This document shows, piece by piece, positions 10,701 to 23,460 of a DNA stretch of 64,000 nucleotides. Origin of the DNA: Tanypteryx hageni (lineage: Eukaryota; Arthropoda; Insecta; Odonata; Petaluridae); assembly GCA_028673005.1 (NCBI GenBank), contig CM054113.1, forward strand, positions 35,344,117 through 35,408,116. The letters run 5' to 3'. The position numbers were made by a program, and so were the translations under genes. The first letter of the stretch is position 1; the number at the start of each line of letters is the position of its first letter. The notes beneath the pieces are model-generated. The model was given only the letters and a program-made list of their open reading frames with translations, did not search any database and was not told the origin of the DNA.

Positions 10701-13700
10701 CACCATACCAAATACGGTGCCTTTTTTCGCCACACCAGTTAAAGGTTAAATTAAAATTATGAGATGTAATAAAACAACTATGTCATTTCCACCATTTTTT
10801 TTAAACGACCGGTTTCGCTACGATCGTAACATCTTCAATTCGTGAAACGTATAATAAACTTTAATCATCACAGTTCTTTTAACCCTAAATTGCTCCACTT
10901 TCAAATTAAAGGCCGCATATTGGATGATCTAGAACACCAGAGATAATTAGTTTTAAGGATTCGTTTCTTGTAATGAATTCATTTTCCATGATCATTCTCC
11001 TCAGTTAAGTTTACCTAAATATTTGGTACATACTTTGTGACTTTGTTTTCTTTGGTATTTCGTCAGCTGTATGATTTTGCCTCAGTGAGGGCTTTCCACT
11101 GCTGTGCGGTAAAGCTTTCAGTGGTTGGGCTGGTTTGGCTTTCTTATTCCTGTGGTTTCGATTTCCGATGGTTTGACCGTGGCGGAGATGTGCTTTATAG
11201 TGCCACGGGCGTGACGTAGTAGATCGTAGATGACTTGGCTGGCTGTCTCTATCCAGCTTCCTAGAGTGGGGAAACCTAGGGCGTCCCTCATTGCGTTGGT
11301 AGTTGTTCCTAGCGGTGGGCGTAATGACAAACGGAGGGACCCGTTATGCACCACCTAAAGCTTGTTTATTGAGGTGGCCCTTCCTGACCAGGCTGGGGAG
11401 GCATAGTTCATTATCGGCCTGATGCACATCTGATAGAGTAGTGCTTTGGTTTTTAGTTGAACGAAGGCTGTTTTCATTACCGGGGCGAGGACGATCTTGG
11501 CTCCTATAGCCTTTTTGGTCTGTTTGAGTACATCCCTCTGAAAGTCAAGCTTCGCGTCTAGGGTCACTCCTAGATAAGTGACTTCTTTTTCCAGTCCACG
11601 GTGCTGCCATTGACAACGAGCTGTGCGAAGTCTGGGTGTTTCGTTTTCCTGGTAAAGATAATGGCCTCGGTCTTCGCGGCGTTCATTCCTCGTCGCCATT
11701 TCCCATACCATGTGCTTAGACGGTCGAGAGCTCGCTGGGTGTATTCTTGGGCCTTCTCGGTTTTTGTGGACCGCGAGATCACTGCAACGTCATCTGCGTA
11801 GATGCCTAGGATGGTATTGTACCCATGGTCTGTGGACAGATCGGCCGTGTAGAGATTGAAGAGCAGGGGACCCAAGATTGATCTTTGGGGCACCCCTGCC
11901 TTTATTAGTCTTTGGCGTGAGGAGGAGTTGTGCCAGCTGACGTTAAACGTACGATCTGTAAGATAGGAGAAGACCAACTTCCGTAGCCACGTAGGGAAGG
12001 CCTGATACTGGAGTTTCTTATGGAGGCCCTCGTGCCAGACCTTGTCGAAGGCCTTTTCTAGGCCGAGTAGCGCGGCAGTGGAGTGCGCGCGCCGATTAAA
12101 TACCTCAGTGATAAAATCTATGACTCGGACCAACTGATGGGTGGTCGCGTGCTCTTCCCTAAAGCCTTATTGTTCTGGCGGTAGGATGTTGTTTTGGTAG
12201 GTATGTGTCTTCAGGTGAGGAAGGATGAGTCGTTCTAATAGTTTGTCCAGCCCAGATAAGAGGGAGATAGGTCTATAGCTCCCAGGTTTGGTGGGTGGTG
12301 TACCCGGTTTTGCAATGCAGGTTACTTTGGCCTGCTTCCAGAGTACCGGGAAGTACCCGAGCTTCATGGCTGCGTTTGCGATGAGGGTGAAGGTTTGACC
12401 GGCGTAGCGAGGCATTTCAATAATTGCCTCATTGGGTATGCCATCCGTTCCTGGGGCTTTGCGTCGTTTGAGATGTTTCTGGGCGGAGCGCAGTTCCGCC
12501 TCAGAGTATTCTGGTGGTTCGTAGCTTTCGTCTTCCATGTTTACGGTGACCTCAGGGTCGTCTACTGCCGGTGGGCTTGGCGTAAAGGCTTCCTCAAGAT
12601 GTGCTGACATTACCTCTGCTTTCTCTTGAGGGGTAATGGCTTCACCTGCCCAAGTGCGTAGTGGGAGATCTCTAGCTTAGGTGTGACGAAGATTTTTGGT
12701 CAGTCTTCTGATAGAGCCGTCTGTCTGGGTCAGCGTGGCGGCGAATTTGTTCAAAGACTTCGATCGATATTCTTTAATGTCCGCAGCTATTTGTTTTTGC
12801 ATTCATCTTATTTCTTCTCTAAGCCGAGGGTCCCCCGTCTGTTGGTGCTTGCGGCGAAGTTTATTTTTTTTTGCGATAAATTTGAGTATGCCCTCCGGGA
12901 GGTTGAGGTTGTCCGTCTGCCGGGAGATCCGGTATGGGGTGGCTTTTCTGAGTGCGGCTGCCATTTCAGAATCAGGATTGCTGCGAGGTCATCTATGGCT
13001 GCTGCCGATTCTGGTTGTTTTAGGTCGGGTAGGGCATTTGTCAGGTTCACTCGGTATTTTTCCCAGTTGGTCAGGTCATATCTAGGCCTTTCCGTAGAGA
13101 GCAGGAGGGTGGGTTGCATTCCCAGGTAGTTGAGTACCGGGTTATGATCGCTGGGTAATGCGGCGGCTGTATATAGTGCTATCGAGGTGCGAATACTACG
13201 ACATACGACAATGTCCGCCGGTGGGGCTAACCTAGTCGGTTGAGAAGGTGCAGCTACTTTTGTTTTGGTATCATCAGCCCATTCCCTTAGTTTTCTACCG
13301 TTTGGATTGTTCCTGGTCGAGTTCCAGTAGATGTGGGTCGCATTATAGTCCCCAGCCGCTATGGTGGGATCGTCGGTGTTAAAAATACTGTCGAAATCGT
13401 TGTTCGTAAATAGTCCGCCTGGTTTTAGATAGACAGATGTTAGTCTGAGTCGACCACTAGTCGTTGTGATAGTGGTTGTCGTCTGTTCAAGAGTTGCTGT
13501 GTCTATCACGTTTTTAAACGCTGGAACATCGTTTCTGATTAAGATGGCGGTGCCTCCGGCCGTTTTATTCCTGGTGGGACGTTGCGGTCTCTTCTGCATA
13601 TCTTAAACCCAGGAAGGCTCCACCTTACGTCGGGGCGGAGGTGCGTCTCCTGGAGAAGCGCCACCATAACTCCATGGTGGTGAAGGAAATTTAGGTGCTC

Positions 13701-16700
13701 GGGGGATTTCTTTTTGATGCCCCCGTTTGCATTCTATATGCACATGGTTGTATTTTGTCTTTTTGGATTTTTAGGTGCCATTTTGGGAGGCTAGTTTGGT
13801 GAGGAGCGATGTTAGTAATGACAATTGTTGCTGAAGGGCACTGGCGACGCCTGCTAGTGCCGTTAGGATGGGGGCGAGTTGAGCATTTCCGGCAACTTCT
13901 TCTTCGCGTCCTTCCGTGCTTGGGGTTGGCTTTGATGTAATCTCAAGCCGTGCCCTTTGTGTTGTTCGTTTGGCTTATGGAGCCTCATTGCCAGTTCTCC
14001 ATAGCTTTAGCTTGCTGGGCAGTTTTTGGGCCGCTTTTGCGTGTGTTGGTGCTCCATCCCAGGAGGGTGGTGGCGGTCTCTGGACCTCGGATCGCCTATT
14101 CAGGTTTGCCCTTGCGGGAGGCTTGCGGGTTTATTTGGAGCCATTAAGTTTTCCAAGCTCCCTCTTGTAATCTGGGCATGTCCGTGAGCTCGTCGTATGG
14201 TCGCCACCGCAATTGCAGCACTAGGCTGGCAAGTGGGCCGGTTTTTTGCAGTCAGCGCCCTGGTGCGGTCCTGCGCACTTAATGCAGCGCAGTGCCGCAG
14301 TGCATTTGTCTGAGCCATGCCCAAACCGGTTACATCGGTAGCACATTCTTGGTCTTGAGTATTTAAATAGTGCGATGTGCACTTTGCTCTGGATTATGCT
14401 TTGGATATTGCATACATCTTCCGGCTTCATGTTGGCATTGATTTTTATGGTATACAGGTCAGACGGTTTTGTTGGAGACTTTCCCATGTTCCGTGCCTTC
14501 GTAACAGGGATGCCTCTGGTTATCAGATCCTCCTTTATGTATTCTGTGTCGGCATTTTTGTGTAGTCCTTTTACAAAGTATTGACGAGTTTGCTCCTCCT
14601 TGGGCGCCCATGTACTTGTTTGAGCTTTCTCTTCAGCCAGCATCCGTCGGACATTGGCGAAATCGTCCTGGTTCTGTACTTGCAATTTAGTGACCCCTTT
14701 TGTGTTCTTGATCGTGAAGCCATTGTCAGTGCAGGCAGATTTGACGGCTTCTAGGAAGAGCCTAGAATTCGCTATCTCGTAAATTACGATAGTTGGCGGT
14801 AGTTGCCGCTTTGGTGTGGGCTGAGGGTGGGAGGCAGTAGCTTCCATTGTCTCCTCCATTTCTTGGGCCGCTAGAGGTTCGTAGCGGTTTGCGAGAGGTA
14901 TTTCGGATGTTTCATTCTCCCTCTTCCGTTTTCGGATAGTGTCCTCAACTGAGGAGAAGGCACGGGTATTCAAAGGGCCCTGTACTGCAGGGGTGGCTCC
15001 GTTTGGGCGGAATTCCTCATGATGGTCCATGGTGGTGTTTAGGCGGGTCCTCAGTTGACCGTCGTCAGTTAGAGAAGCGTTACCTTTGCTGGTTGAGTCA
15101 TTATCGTTATTATGAGCTTGTCCAAAGAGGACTTGTTTTATATTTTCAGGTATTTTCCCAGTGGGAGTCGTTTTCGATGCCTTTTCGGGCGGCAGAGTCC
15201 TGCCTACCGGCATTATGGCCAGCTTAGTTTGCCTTGGGGAGGGAGGAGGGCCCGGCCTACCAACTACCACCTGTACAAAGAGACAGAAAGTGCGAGCGGG
15301 TAAGAAGGTGGGACTTCGTTAGTCACCCCCCGCAAGGAAGATGAGCTTGCCAGTGCAATGGTTCCCTCAGGTGTTCCGCTCGCAGCGAGGCGTGCGGGTT
15401 ACCCCTGGGTAGAACCTGGACTTCGCCCGGAAAACCCTGGTCTCTGGACCACAGCATATTATACTACTTCCTCCCCTAGGGGATTTTTCGGAAACCAGCC
15501 AGAGACGTGGAATCTAGAGGAGTTTGCTGGTTCAATGACCATAAATCAAAGGAGTTGATCGCTCCAGCATATAGAGTCAGAGCTCCTCGCCCTTTCTGCT
15601 TTTCTTTGGTATTTCCTTTTGCCAAGATTTTTTATACACTGCAACTTTGTTTTGCTTTCGCGTTTCTTTTTTCACCCCTTCAGTTTTCCTAACCGGCTCT
15701 TTAAGCACCATCCAATCGCTTTCTGTGCAACCCCTCTTTTCTCTCTTCCCCTCTTTCCCTATATATGGAACTGTTTCATATACGTTTTCACCTGAAGATG
15801 CGAAACCGGTCGTTTTAATAAATTGGGTGGAAGTGACATAGTGGAGTCAGCGTGTCTGATCGAAACACATAAGAATTACTTCCAAAATAAATCCTTTGAT
15901 CGTAATAGAAATGTAATGCCTTATTATTTATGGTATAGTATTTCAAACAAAGTCCGTTTATTGCGTTTATTTTGGAATAAAAATGCGACGATACTATCAA
16001 TAAACCTCTGGATCATTATGTAGAGTTTTCGATAGCAAACTATAAACCAAATAGCCTAAATTCCTATGATATGGTAAGCGCTAAGAATCAATCACTGACC
16101 GGGCGTTATACGACACGCATCATAATCCCGTCTCAGCATAATAATAACTCGAAAATAAATTTAATCACACTTCAACGACACTGTGGTGAACGGAGCAACT
16201 TCTGAGAATATTGGGTGGAAAAGAGAGAAGATGAAGATGGATAGGAAAGTAAAGGTCGAAAAGAGAGAGAGAAAGAGAGTATGCGATGTTGTGGCGGTAG
16301 GTATAACTTTTAGGAGACACAGAGGAAAGATGGCGCAGACCTCGATAAGTTTCGTTCTTTTTACTTTATAAAGTAGAGAAAGCAATCTGATGAAGTGGCG
16401 CGGAAGTTATTCCGAGGAAAAATTTCTAGCTTACGCCTCCCAAGATAATGAGTTCCGTGAGATAGGAAGAGAAAGAGCGACAAACAAACGTGATAAAAAA
16501 GGGTTTAGAGAGAGGTAGCGAAGGCTTAAAAAGCAGATTGAAAGTAAAAAAATCCGTTACTAAACTTTTCATTATTTTTGCAAGTTCTCCAAAGTACGAG
16601 AATTATTTTTTCCGAGAGATTACGCAAGAAAGTCGCATAAAGGTTTTTCAAACCGAATAAATGAGTTCAGTGGAGTTATATTGACGTCTGAAGAAAGTTT

Positions 16701-19700
16701 CTAGTTTCATTACAGTTATAGCTCGTTTTTCACTCCGTGGCATAAAAGACAAAACGCGTTAGATATAGTGGTTTCTATTCATGGTTAAAATAAATGGTTC
16801 GTTTTTTCATAAGTATTACATATGCATTTCTACTATAAAGTATCGGCTATAACTCCATAGCAGTATCTATATAAAATAAACTAAACATTAACATTTTACA
16901 TTATGTTTAAATTTTAATTCATCGATAGAAATTATTGAACCTGAAGAATATATTTTGCATGTTTCATCATTCTCGTACCTGGTTACACTTCTTAATTAAG
17001 AAGGGTGATTTCCTTAATGTTCCGCTTAATTTGTCGACCAATAGACTAATTTAATATAAAATGAATGGAATGAAAAGCATCGATATACAAATAAAATTGC
17101 TGTTCAATGAAGAATATAGCACACGAGATTTTCCATAAGTGATGTCAAACTTTCTATGGTTAAAATAAATTTTTACTTTCTTTATAGGCAGTAAGGAGAA
17201 AGTATTGTTTTATTGAAATATGTCGAAATCGAGATTTCTACGGATATACATGTTTTAAATCCCATGAATATGTTTTATCTCTTTTCTCGATGATGTCTGT
17301 GCGCCCGTGTACATATTAGGTAATTTGCGCGCCTTCAAATTCAAAAACTACTTATCAAATTAGAACAAAAGTTTATATTTAAGATTTTTATTAGAATATA
17401 TAATTAGATATTTGCTGAAATTGGTCAACCAAAAATGAAGGTTTACTCTTATCATTTTTTCGTATTTTTTTCTTAATGTCTCCTTTAGGGATTTATTGGT
17501 CCAAATATTTGTCATTATCCAAGTTGTAGACTAAAATATTCTAAAAGTTTTGATTGAAACAGTTTTTATAGAAAGAATTGTTTCAGAAACATTCGGATTA
17601 TTCGTCCGAATTTGTTTCATATGTTGAATGTCAGATGACAGCCTTGTTTCAGCTATAAATTTTATGATGAGAAAGAAAGTGCTCATGAAGTAGAAAGAAG
17701 AATCGGTTTGGAATTTAAATGCTCCAACTGCCTCTAAAATTTCTAAGATATGAGCGGATTTTTTAATAAAATTAAACCATTTATGACGGAACACGTTTGA
17801 GAAGGATTGCATTTATCAAATGTAAAAAGAGTTCTTCATATCATGATAGATTAATTTTAACAAGACGTTGCTGATCCACTGGCGTAATTCCGAACCAACT
17901 AACGGCTTATCCACAGCCTGGACATAAGTTCACCAGCAAACTGTACCTAAATTAAAGTAAAACCTGCTGTGTTACTTTCGGAACATCCAGTATTTACGTG
18001 TACACGAATATCACGTAACGAGAGAATTTTAAATGATAACGGTACAAAATTATGCAAATTTTTAGGTTCCGAATTAAACCTTTTTGCCCTTCAAGTTTAA
18101 AACATCACTAATTTCATATTCGTAAAAACCACTTACATATACACAAGGTAATTAACCGACAAGCGCTGCGCATAACAAATGAAAAGAAAAAACCCGAGCA
18201 AGTGGACGATGAATGGTGAGAGGAAAGATATGTTACAAGGCGTTTTCAGAAAATCTCTTTCCGTCTACGCCGTCAGAGACGTAATCCCCCCTTGCACACA
18301 TTCTCGCACGGACCAAGGGCCTGGAAATACGACCAACTGCGTGGGACAGGTCGGATATAGAGAAGAGCTGAAGTGGGTCTAGCTAAGAGAGGAGAATAGG
18401 GGAAAGAGAACGGCGACAGAGTGTTGGGTGCGGAGGGAACGGTTGTAGGAAGAAACACATCTAAAGATTGGAAGGTGAGACGGAGGGGTTTTGAAGAGTG
18501 AAAATCCCAACAGAGAAGCATTTGGTTTGGTATAGTTTTTAATAACATTTATATGAACTTGCCTACTATATTTCTATCTATAATAATATAGCTACTTGTG
18601 CCTCACTCACTGACACACAAAACTCGAAGTAACTTCTAGAATGGCTAGAAATCTGGAATATGGCATGTAGGTAGGTCGAGTGGCACAACCGACGAGAAAA
18701 ATCGAAAATCACAAAAAAGTTAATATTTAAGGGGTCTTTTTAACCCCATTCTTCCATTTCAATTCCCCATAAGAAAAGCATGGGATTCAGTGCAAGGCTT
18801 TCTAAAAATGCATTTTTAAATTACTTTTAAATGGGAATCGAATTCGCAAAAAGAATAGTTGTCTATGTGAAAAAAACGGAGTTCTTAATTTTTGAAGGCA
18901 GAATTCAAATACATACAGAATTTGCGTGAATAGTTGCTTTTAATCGGAAAAAGTCTGAATTTTTTCATCTTTTCAACAATGAAAATCTTTATATACCTAC
19001 TATGACAACGACCTCAATGCTTTTATGGGATCTGATATTAAACGTTACGACTGCAGTGTTTTAATGCTTTTAATGGAAATGAATGAAGTCATAACGAACG
19101 GAACTGAACGGAAAGTAAAAATTATTCGAGTCATAGAAAACTCAAGTTATGGAAATATATTTGTAAACATTTGTATATATACAGTGAAACTTCTGTAAAT
19201 TGAATCTCAAAGGAAAGCGAAAAATTATTCGAGTTATAGAAAATTCGAGTTACAGAAATATATTTTTTTATTTCTCATTAAACGAATTTACATCAAGTTT
19301 ATTCCCGTAAGCATATATGTTAACTTATTCTAATTTTCAATATCATGCATATTATGAAAACATCATCACCAATATTTTCTTCCGATAATATGTAAGATTT
19401 TAATGCATCCAAAACACTAATTGCATCACGCACTGTGGTTGAGGGTATCATAGATAATTTTAATTTTCACGAACAACTTAAAGCACAAATAATAATAATA
19501 AATAGTGTCCTGCATATCTGCAGGTTCAGGTGCTCCTCCTCCACCTTTCTCTATCCTGTGCCCTTCTCTTCATCTCCCCATTCCCTCCTCCCTCCCTTAG
19601 AATATCCAACATTTTAATTCTTCTTCTTCCTCTTTTCTTTCTTCCCTCCACCATCCCTTCGATAACATACTTCAGTAATCCCTCTCTTCTCAAAACATGT

Positions 19701-22700
19701 CCTATCCATCCTATCCAAAGCACAAATACGGCGATTAAATTTGAGATATCGACTATAGGAAGGAGCGAATAGGTTTGTTTTTCTCTAGGCGTATAAGGGA
19801 TCGCAATCGGAGAAGAAACCTTGATAGCAGTGACGGTAAAACGTGAATAGTAGTTTAATGTCGTGTTTCGTAGTTTTTCGAGAAATTTTAACTTTTAAAT
19901 TGTTAAATATAATGGCGTCATACCTATTTCTCGATATTTTTTATCCTAATTCGCGATAAAGGATAATGATGATTTTTAAATTTAATTTAATTTAATATAT
20001 AGGGTACAGTTCTAATGAGGATTAATCTTATTGCTCATGCAGTGCGATGAGTAACAAAATATATATATACGAGTAGTCGGTGCTGATGGGGATGAAATTA
20101 CTGAACAAAACTTTTTAGGACGTAAGCATTTGATCGTTAAAGAGCCTTAGAAAAAGCTTATTTGGACGAAAGAGGAGGAAAATTCACGAGGAGTTATTTT
20201 TCTTTTAGTCGAGCTGCCTAAAAAAATTCGCCGTTAACTACGTCATACTTTCAGGTGAGTGAATATATATGCTTATTGATATGATGATAATACCTAGCAT
20301 TCTGATAGGAATGAGTCGCTGCCCAGACCTGAAGTATTTGGCGGTTCCTTTCATGCTACACAGTTTCAAAGAGCTTACTAAAGAGAGAGCATAAAAGAGA
20401 TAGTCTAGACCAGGGTTTTCCAAACTACGTATCTAAAGTCAATGAACCCTTGGACTCTAATTATTTAATGGAACCTCGTGGAGCTTTCGCAGAACAAAGG
20501 GTTCCGTGGAATAGCGTTTGGGAAAGCCTGGTATAGGTTCATATCACTGTGTATAACTGCGCGGCTTACCTATAAATCCCGGTATTCATTGCTCTGAAAT
20601 ATTAACGAAAAGTACTCTCAAATTTTCGAGCAACCGTTAAAGACGTCGTCGACCACATACATCTAACAAACAACCATTATTATTTATCCATGAGAAAATC
20701 GGGGAAAATTTTTCACCGCCGGAATTCGTTTTCACTTTATTCAAGTTGAACTTGGGTTAATGATCAAATATACCCGATTGAATAGATAGTATGGCAACCA
20801 ACTTACCCCATCCTATGAAGACATAGACCCGAAGTTTTATATTTTCAGTTTTGAATGTCTCCACGACAAGCATGTACAGGTACAGCCCTAAAAATGAAAT
20901 ATTTCCAAAATTATAAACGTACTTATAAAAATACCAAAAGAGTAAAAATTGAGTGGGTTCTTGGAATTTTCTCCAAAGATTATTTTTATCTCAAAAATAA
21001 TAATTCATTATTATCAACTTATTAAGGATTAAAAAGTGACCCAGCCATTTAATATTAAACTAATATTTTTCAATGGTGGCAATTTTTTCTTGGGGAAAAT
21101 GTTTGCTTAATCATAAAATTTCACTTATGTAAGTAAAGATAAATGTTTTTTGGCAGAATTGGATTTGCGGAATATATTATCAGCACAAAATTAAGTACTC
21201 CGTTAATTGCACTTACCTTCCACGAACATCCAGAAGAAGTTCGTGAGGTGAAAATAATGTAGCACTATGACCAGAATGACACAAGATGCTGTATCTGTGT
21301 TGGTACTAATCTGAAACAAATGTGAAGAAAAAGGTTAATGTATATAAATCTCAACAAAATTTATCTCTTATATTGAATCATATAGAAAAAATGTCAACCA
21401 ATTTATATAACGAAAGAAGAAATACATTTCAATTGAATGAACTCGCTTTCGTTTTGATATTAATTATTTTTATTTTCGCTGCTATACAACTCACCTCAAG
21501 AGTCAAGGTAAGTATCCACATGAAATCTGCCAACATATACGTGCACATCAGGTTGGTATGGATTGTGTTCCGTAAGCACCTCAAGTCTCTATTCCAAGTG
21601 TAACGTGATCGCGGAAGAAAACCAAAAGAGGAAAGCATAAATATTAATAATAACATCGAGCATTATATATTTGTAATTTACAATATTTTACCATTAATAT
21701 ATGTTGCCAATACATTTAATTATACTCAAAGAGGTACCCTAAGTATGTGATGATGCGTTAACCGTAAAAATGGAATTAAGTACAAAAAACATCAACTAAA
21801 ACATTTTGAATAAAATAAAAGTGTGGGAAACAAAAAATTTAAGCGGTTTATTTTTATAACTTAAAATTTATTTATTATATATCCTTATACTATGATATTT
21901 ATTGATCACTTTAGAAATTAATTTCATTTTGATATTGAAAATATAATTTAAAATCTTCACCATACCAATAATAATTAGTTTATTTTACAATAAATTTATA
22001 TAATTATGAATATATGGTAAAAATGAATTATTCAATTTTATGATTATAATTTCGACTTTTCGTAGGCACTTGGCATTATTTTGCATGCATATTTTTCTTA
22101 AGAAACGAAATATCACGCACTATTTGAATTTGTTTCCATACATATAAAAGTGCATGGACGGGAAGTTTTCAACAGAAAACCAACAATTTGGAGTGAATAA
22201 CGCACCGATGCAGCTAGGATTTCAAAATAGGATAGTATGGCAAACAATACAAGTATGAACTTTCGAGAAAACATTGGAAAGCAATTACCATTGCGGCGAT
22301 AAGATATTTATGCCACCAGGGAAAATTTCGCTGCAACCTAGATAAAGAGGGATGCGCCACGAACTTCAGATTCGAACCAATACATGCGTTTAAATGGAAG
22401 GAAAACAATCTTAATGATACGATAAAATCCAAATCGAAGATTTCAAAACCTCCGTCAACAAAACGGCACGCTTTTTTTAATGAAAAATCCATCAACTAGC
22501 AAAAGAAAATGGGATATTTTTGGAAAACGAAAAGGTAACATAAAAAACATTTATATTTAGTATGACAGTCAGATTTCACAAGCATTTACAGTATGAACCA
22601 TTTTCAGCATAGAGGGCGTCCAAATATCTCTGTGCACCCGGAACCAAAAACATTTAAAATTATTTTTAAAAATTTTCCACTTGAGAGTTCATTGTGAGGA

Positions 22701-23389
22701 TTATATGTTGTTTCCTCCATAAGGTTATCTTTTCAATTATTTTTTCAATTTCAACGAATTACGTAGAATTAACGTGTTTCCTATATTGATGTTAATGTAA
22801 TTTTAATAAATAATTTAACCTAGAGCACAGTGACATTTTCGACATCTTTTTTGTTTATTAAAACCGTCTGAGTTGTTTATTTAATTTGCGACTTTATTAC
22901 TTTTTCATCGAATTGTTCGGTGGAGAGGAAGCGGGTCAGAGAAGAGGCATGTAGTGTTGACATTGGATCGGTGACCGTGATGGCCACTCAACGGATGGAT
23001 ACACTCGGCCCGATGGGATATAAGAGGGAAACGAGATTAGGAAGTAGGACAGAGGAGCAGTTTATGGGATACGGAACGAGATAGACGGAAAAAGGCCCTA
23101 GAAGCAAAGATAAGTCTCGGAGAAGGAGAGTTGGGTAAAAAAATGACAAAATAATAACAGAGAGAATAATACCCTACATGACTTCTCCCGATAAAACAAC
23201 AATACAATGAGATAAATAATACAGGACACGGTAATAATTATATAATCTGACCTTAAATCACATTATTTACGAAACATAATATTGGCACAACAATAAAACT
23301 ACATTTTATATAATTTTAGTGTTTAGTTTCCGTATTTATGCGACGATATAGTAAGGATAGTACAAATTACTCTACAAATGACAAAATAT

Positions 23390-23460
<71 letters not shown>

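Larger units (their letters stand above)
11062..15599 (-). mobile_element. Jockey-type LINE, full length, 4538 bp, decayed
   Basis: This minus-strand element is bounded by a perfect 16-bp target duplication. It has a 5' leader (15214-15599), a gag-like ORF1 with CCHC knuckles, and ORF2 with AP endonuclease and reverse transcriptase, as in the Jockey clade. It is much richer in GC than the flanks. ORF2 ends TACAGCTGA and the element stops one base later. There is therefore no 3' UTR and no poly(A), which is unusual for Jockey. Inactivating changes include an amber stop in ORF1 (14221-14223), a frameshift near 13580, a TAA at 12167-12169, a stop near 11354 and loss of a catalytic Asp at 12062-12064. 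It sits inside a smaller inverted-ended element and inside a receptor intron, in the same orientation as the receptor gene. Confidence 0.9.
10776..15843. mobile_element. Small inverted-ended element split by a Jockey insertion
   Basis: The left end (10776-10817) reads AACTATGTCATTTCCACC, then a T-rich run and AAACGACCGGTTTCG. The right end (15801-15843) is its inverted partner: CGAAACCGGTCGTTTTAATAAATTGG-type sequence ending GTGACATAGTG. With the LINE and one target copy removed, the host element would be about 510 bp. Just inside each end is a GAAGATG-hairpin-CGAAACC motif (10813-10838 minus, 15792-15806 plus). The class is unknown: either a foldback MITE or inverted terminal repeats of a Penelope-like element. 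Confidence 0.5.
7795..20806 (-). other. 13-kb intron of the DH44 receptor gene
   Basis: It lies between the two TM4 exons, with GTAAGT at its 5' end and CCCAG at its 3' end. It has taken in a Jockey LINE, a TTAA-type element, an ACTTTCTCCATA element pair, a pogo/Tigger remnant, a truncated LINE and a Buster-type MITE, all listed separately. Apart from these I see no gene in it. Confidence 0.75.

Noticed and set aside
12395..14170. Plus-strand ORFs of 65-148 codons across the Jockey element
   Set aside because: Antisense shadows of gag and pol; the GC-rich LINE simply has fewer stops.
22214..22495. 93-codon minus-strand ORF within a receptor intron
   Set aside because: AT-driven open frame without motif or supporting splice sites.
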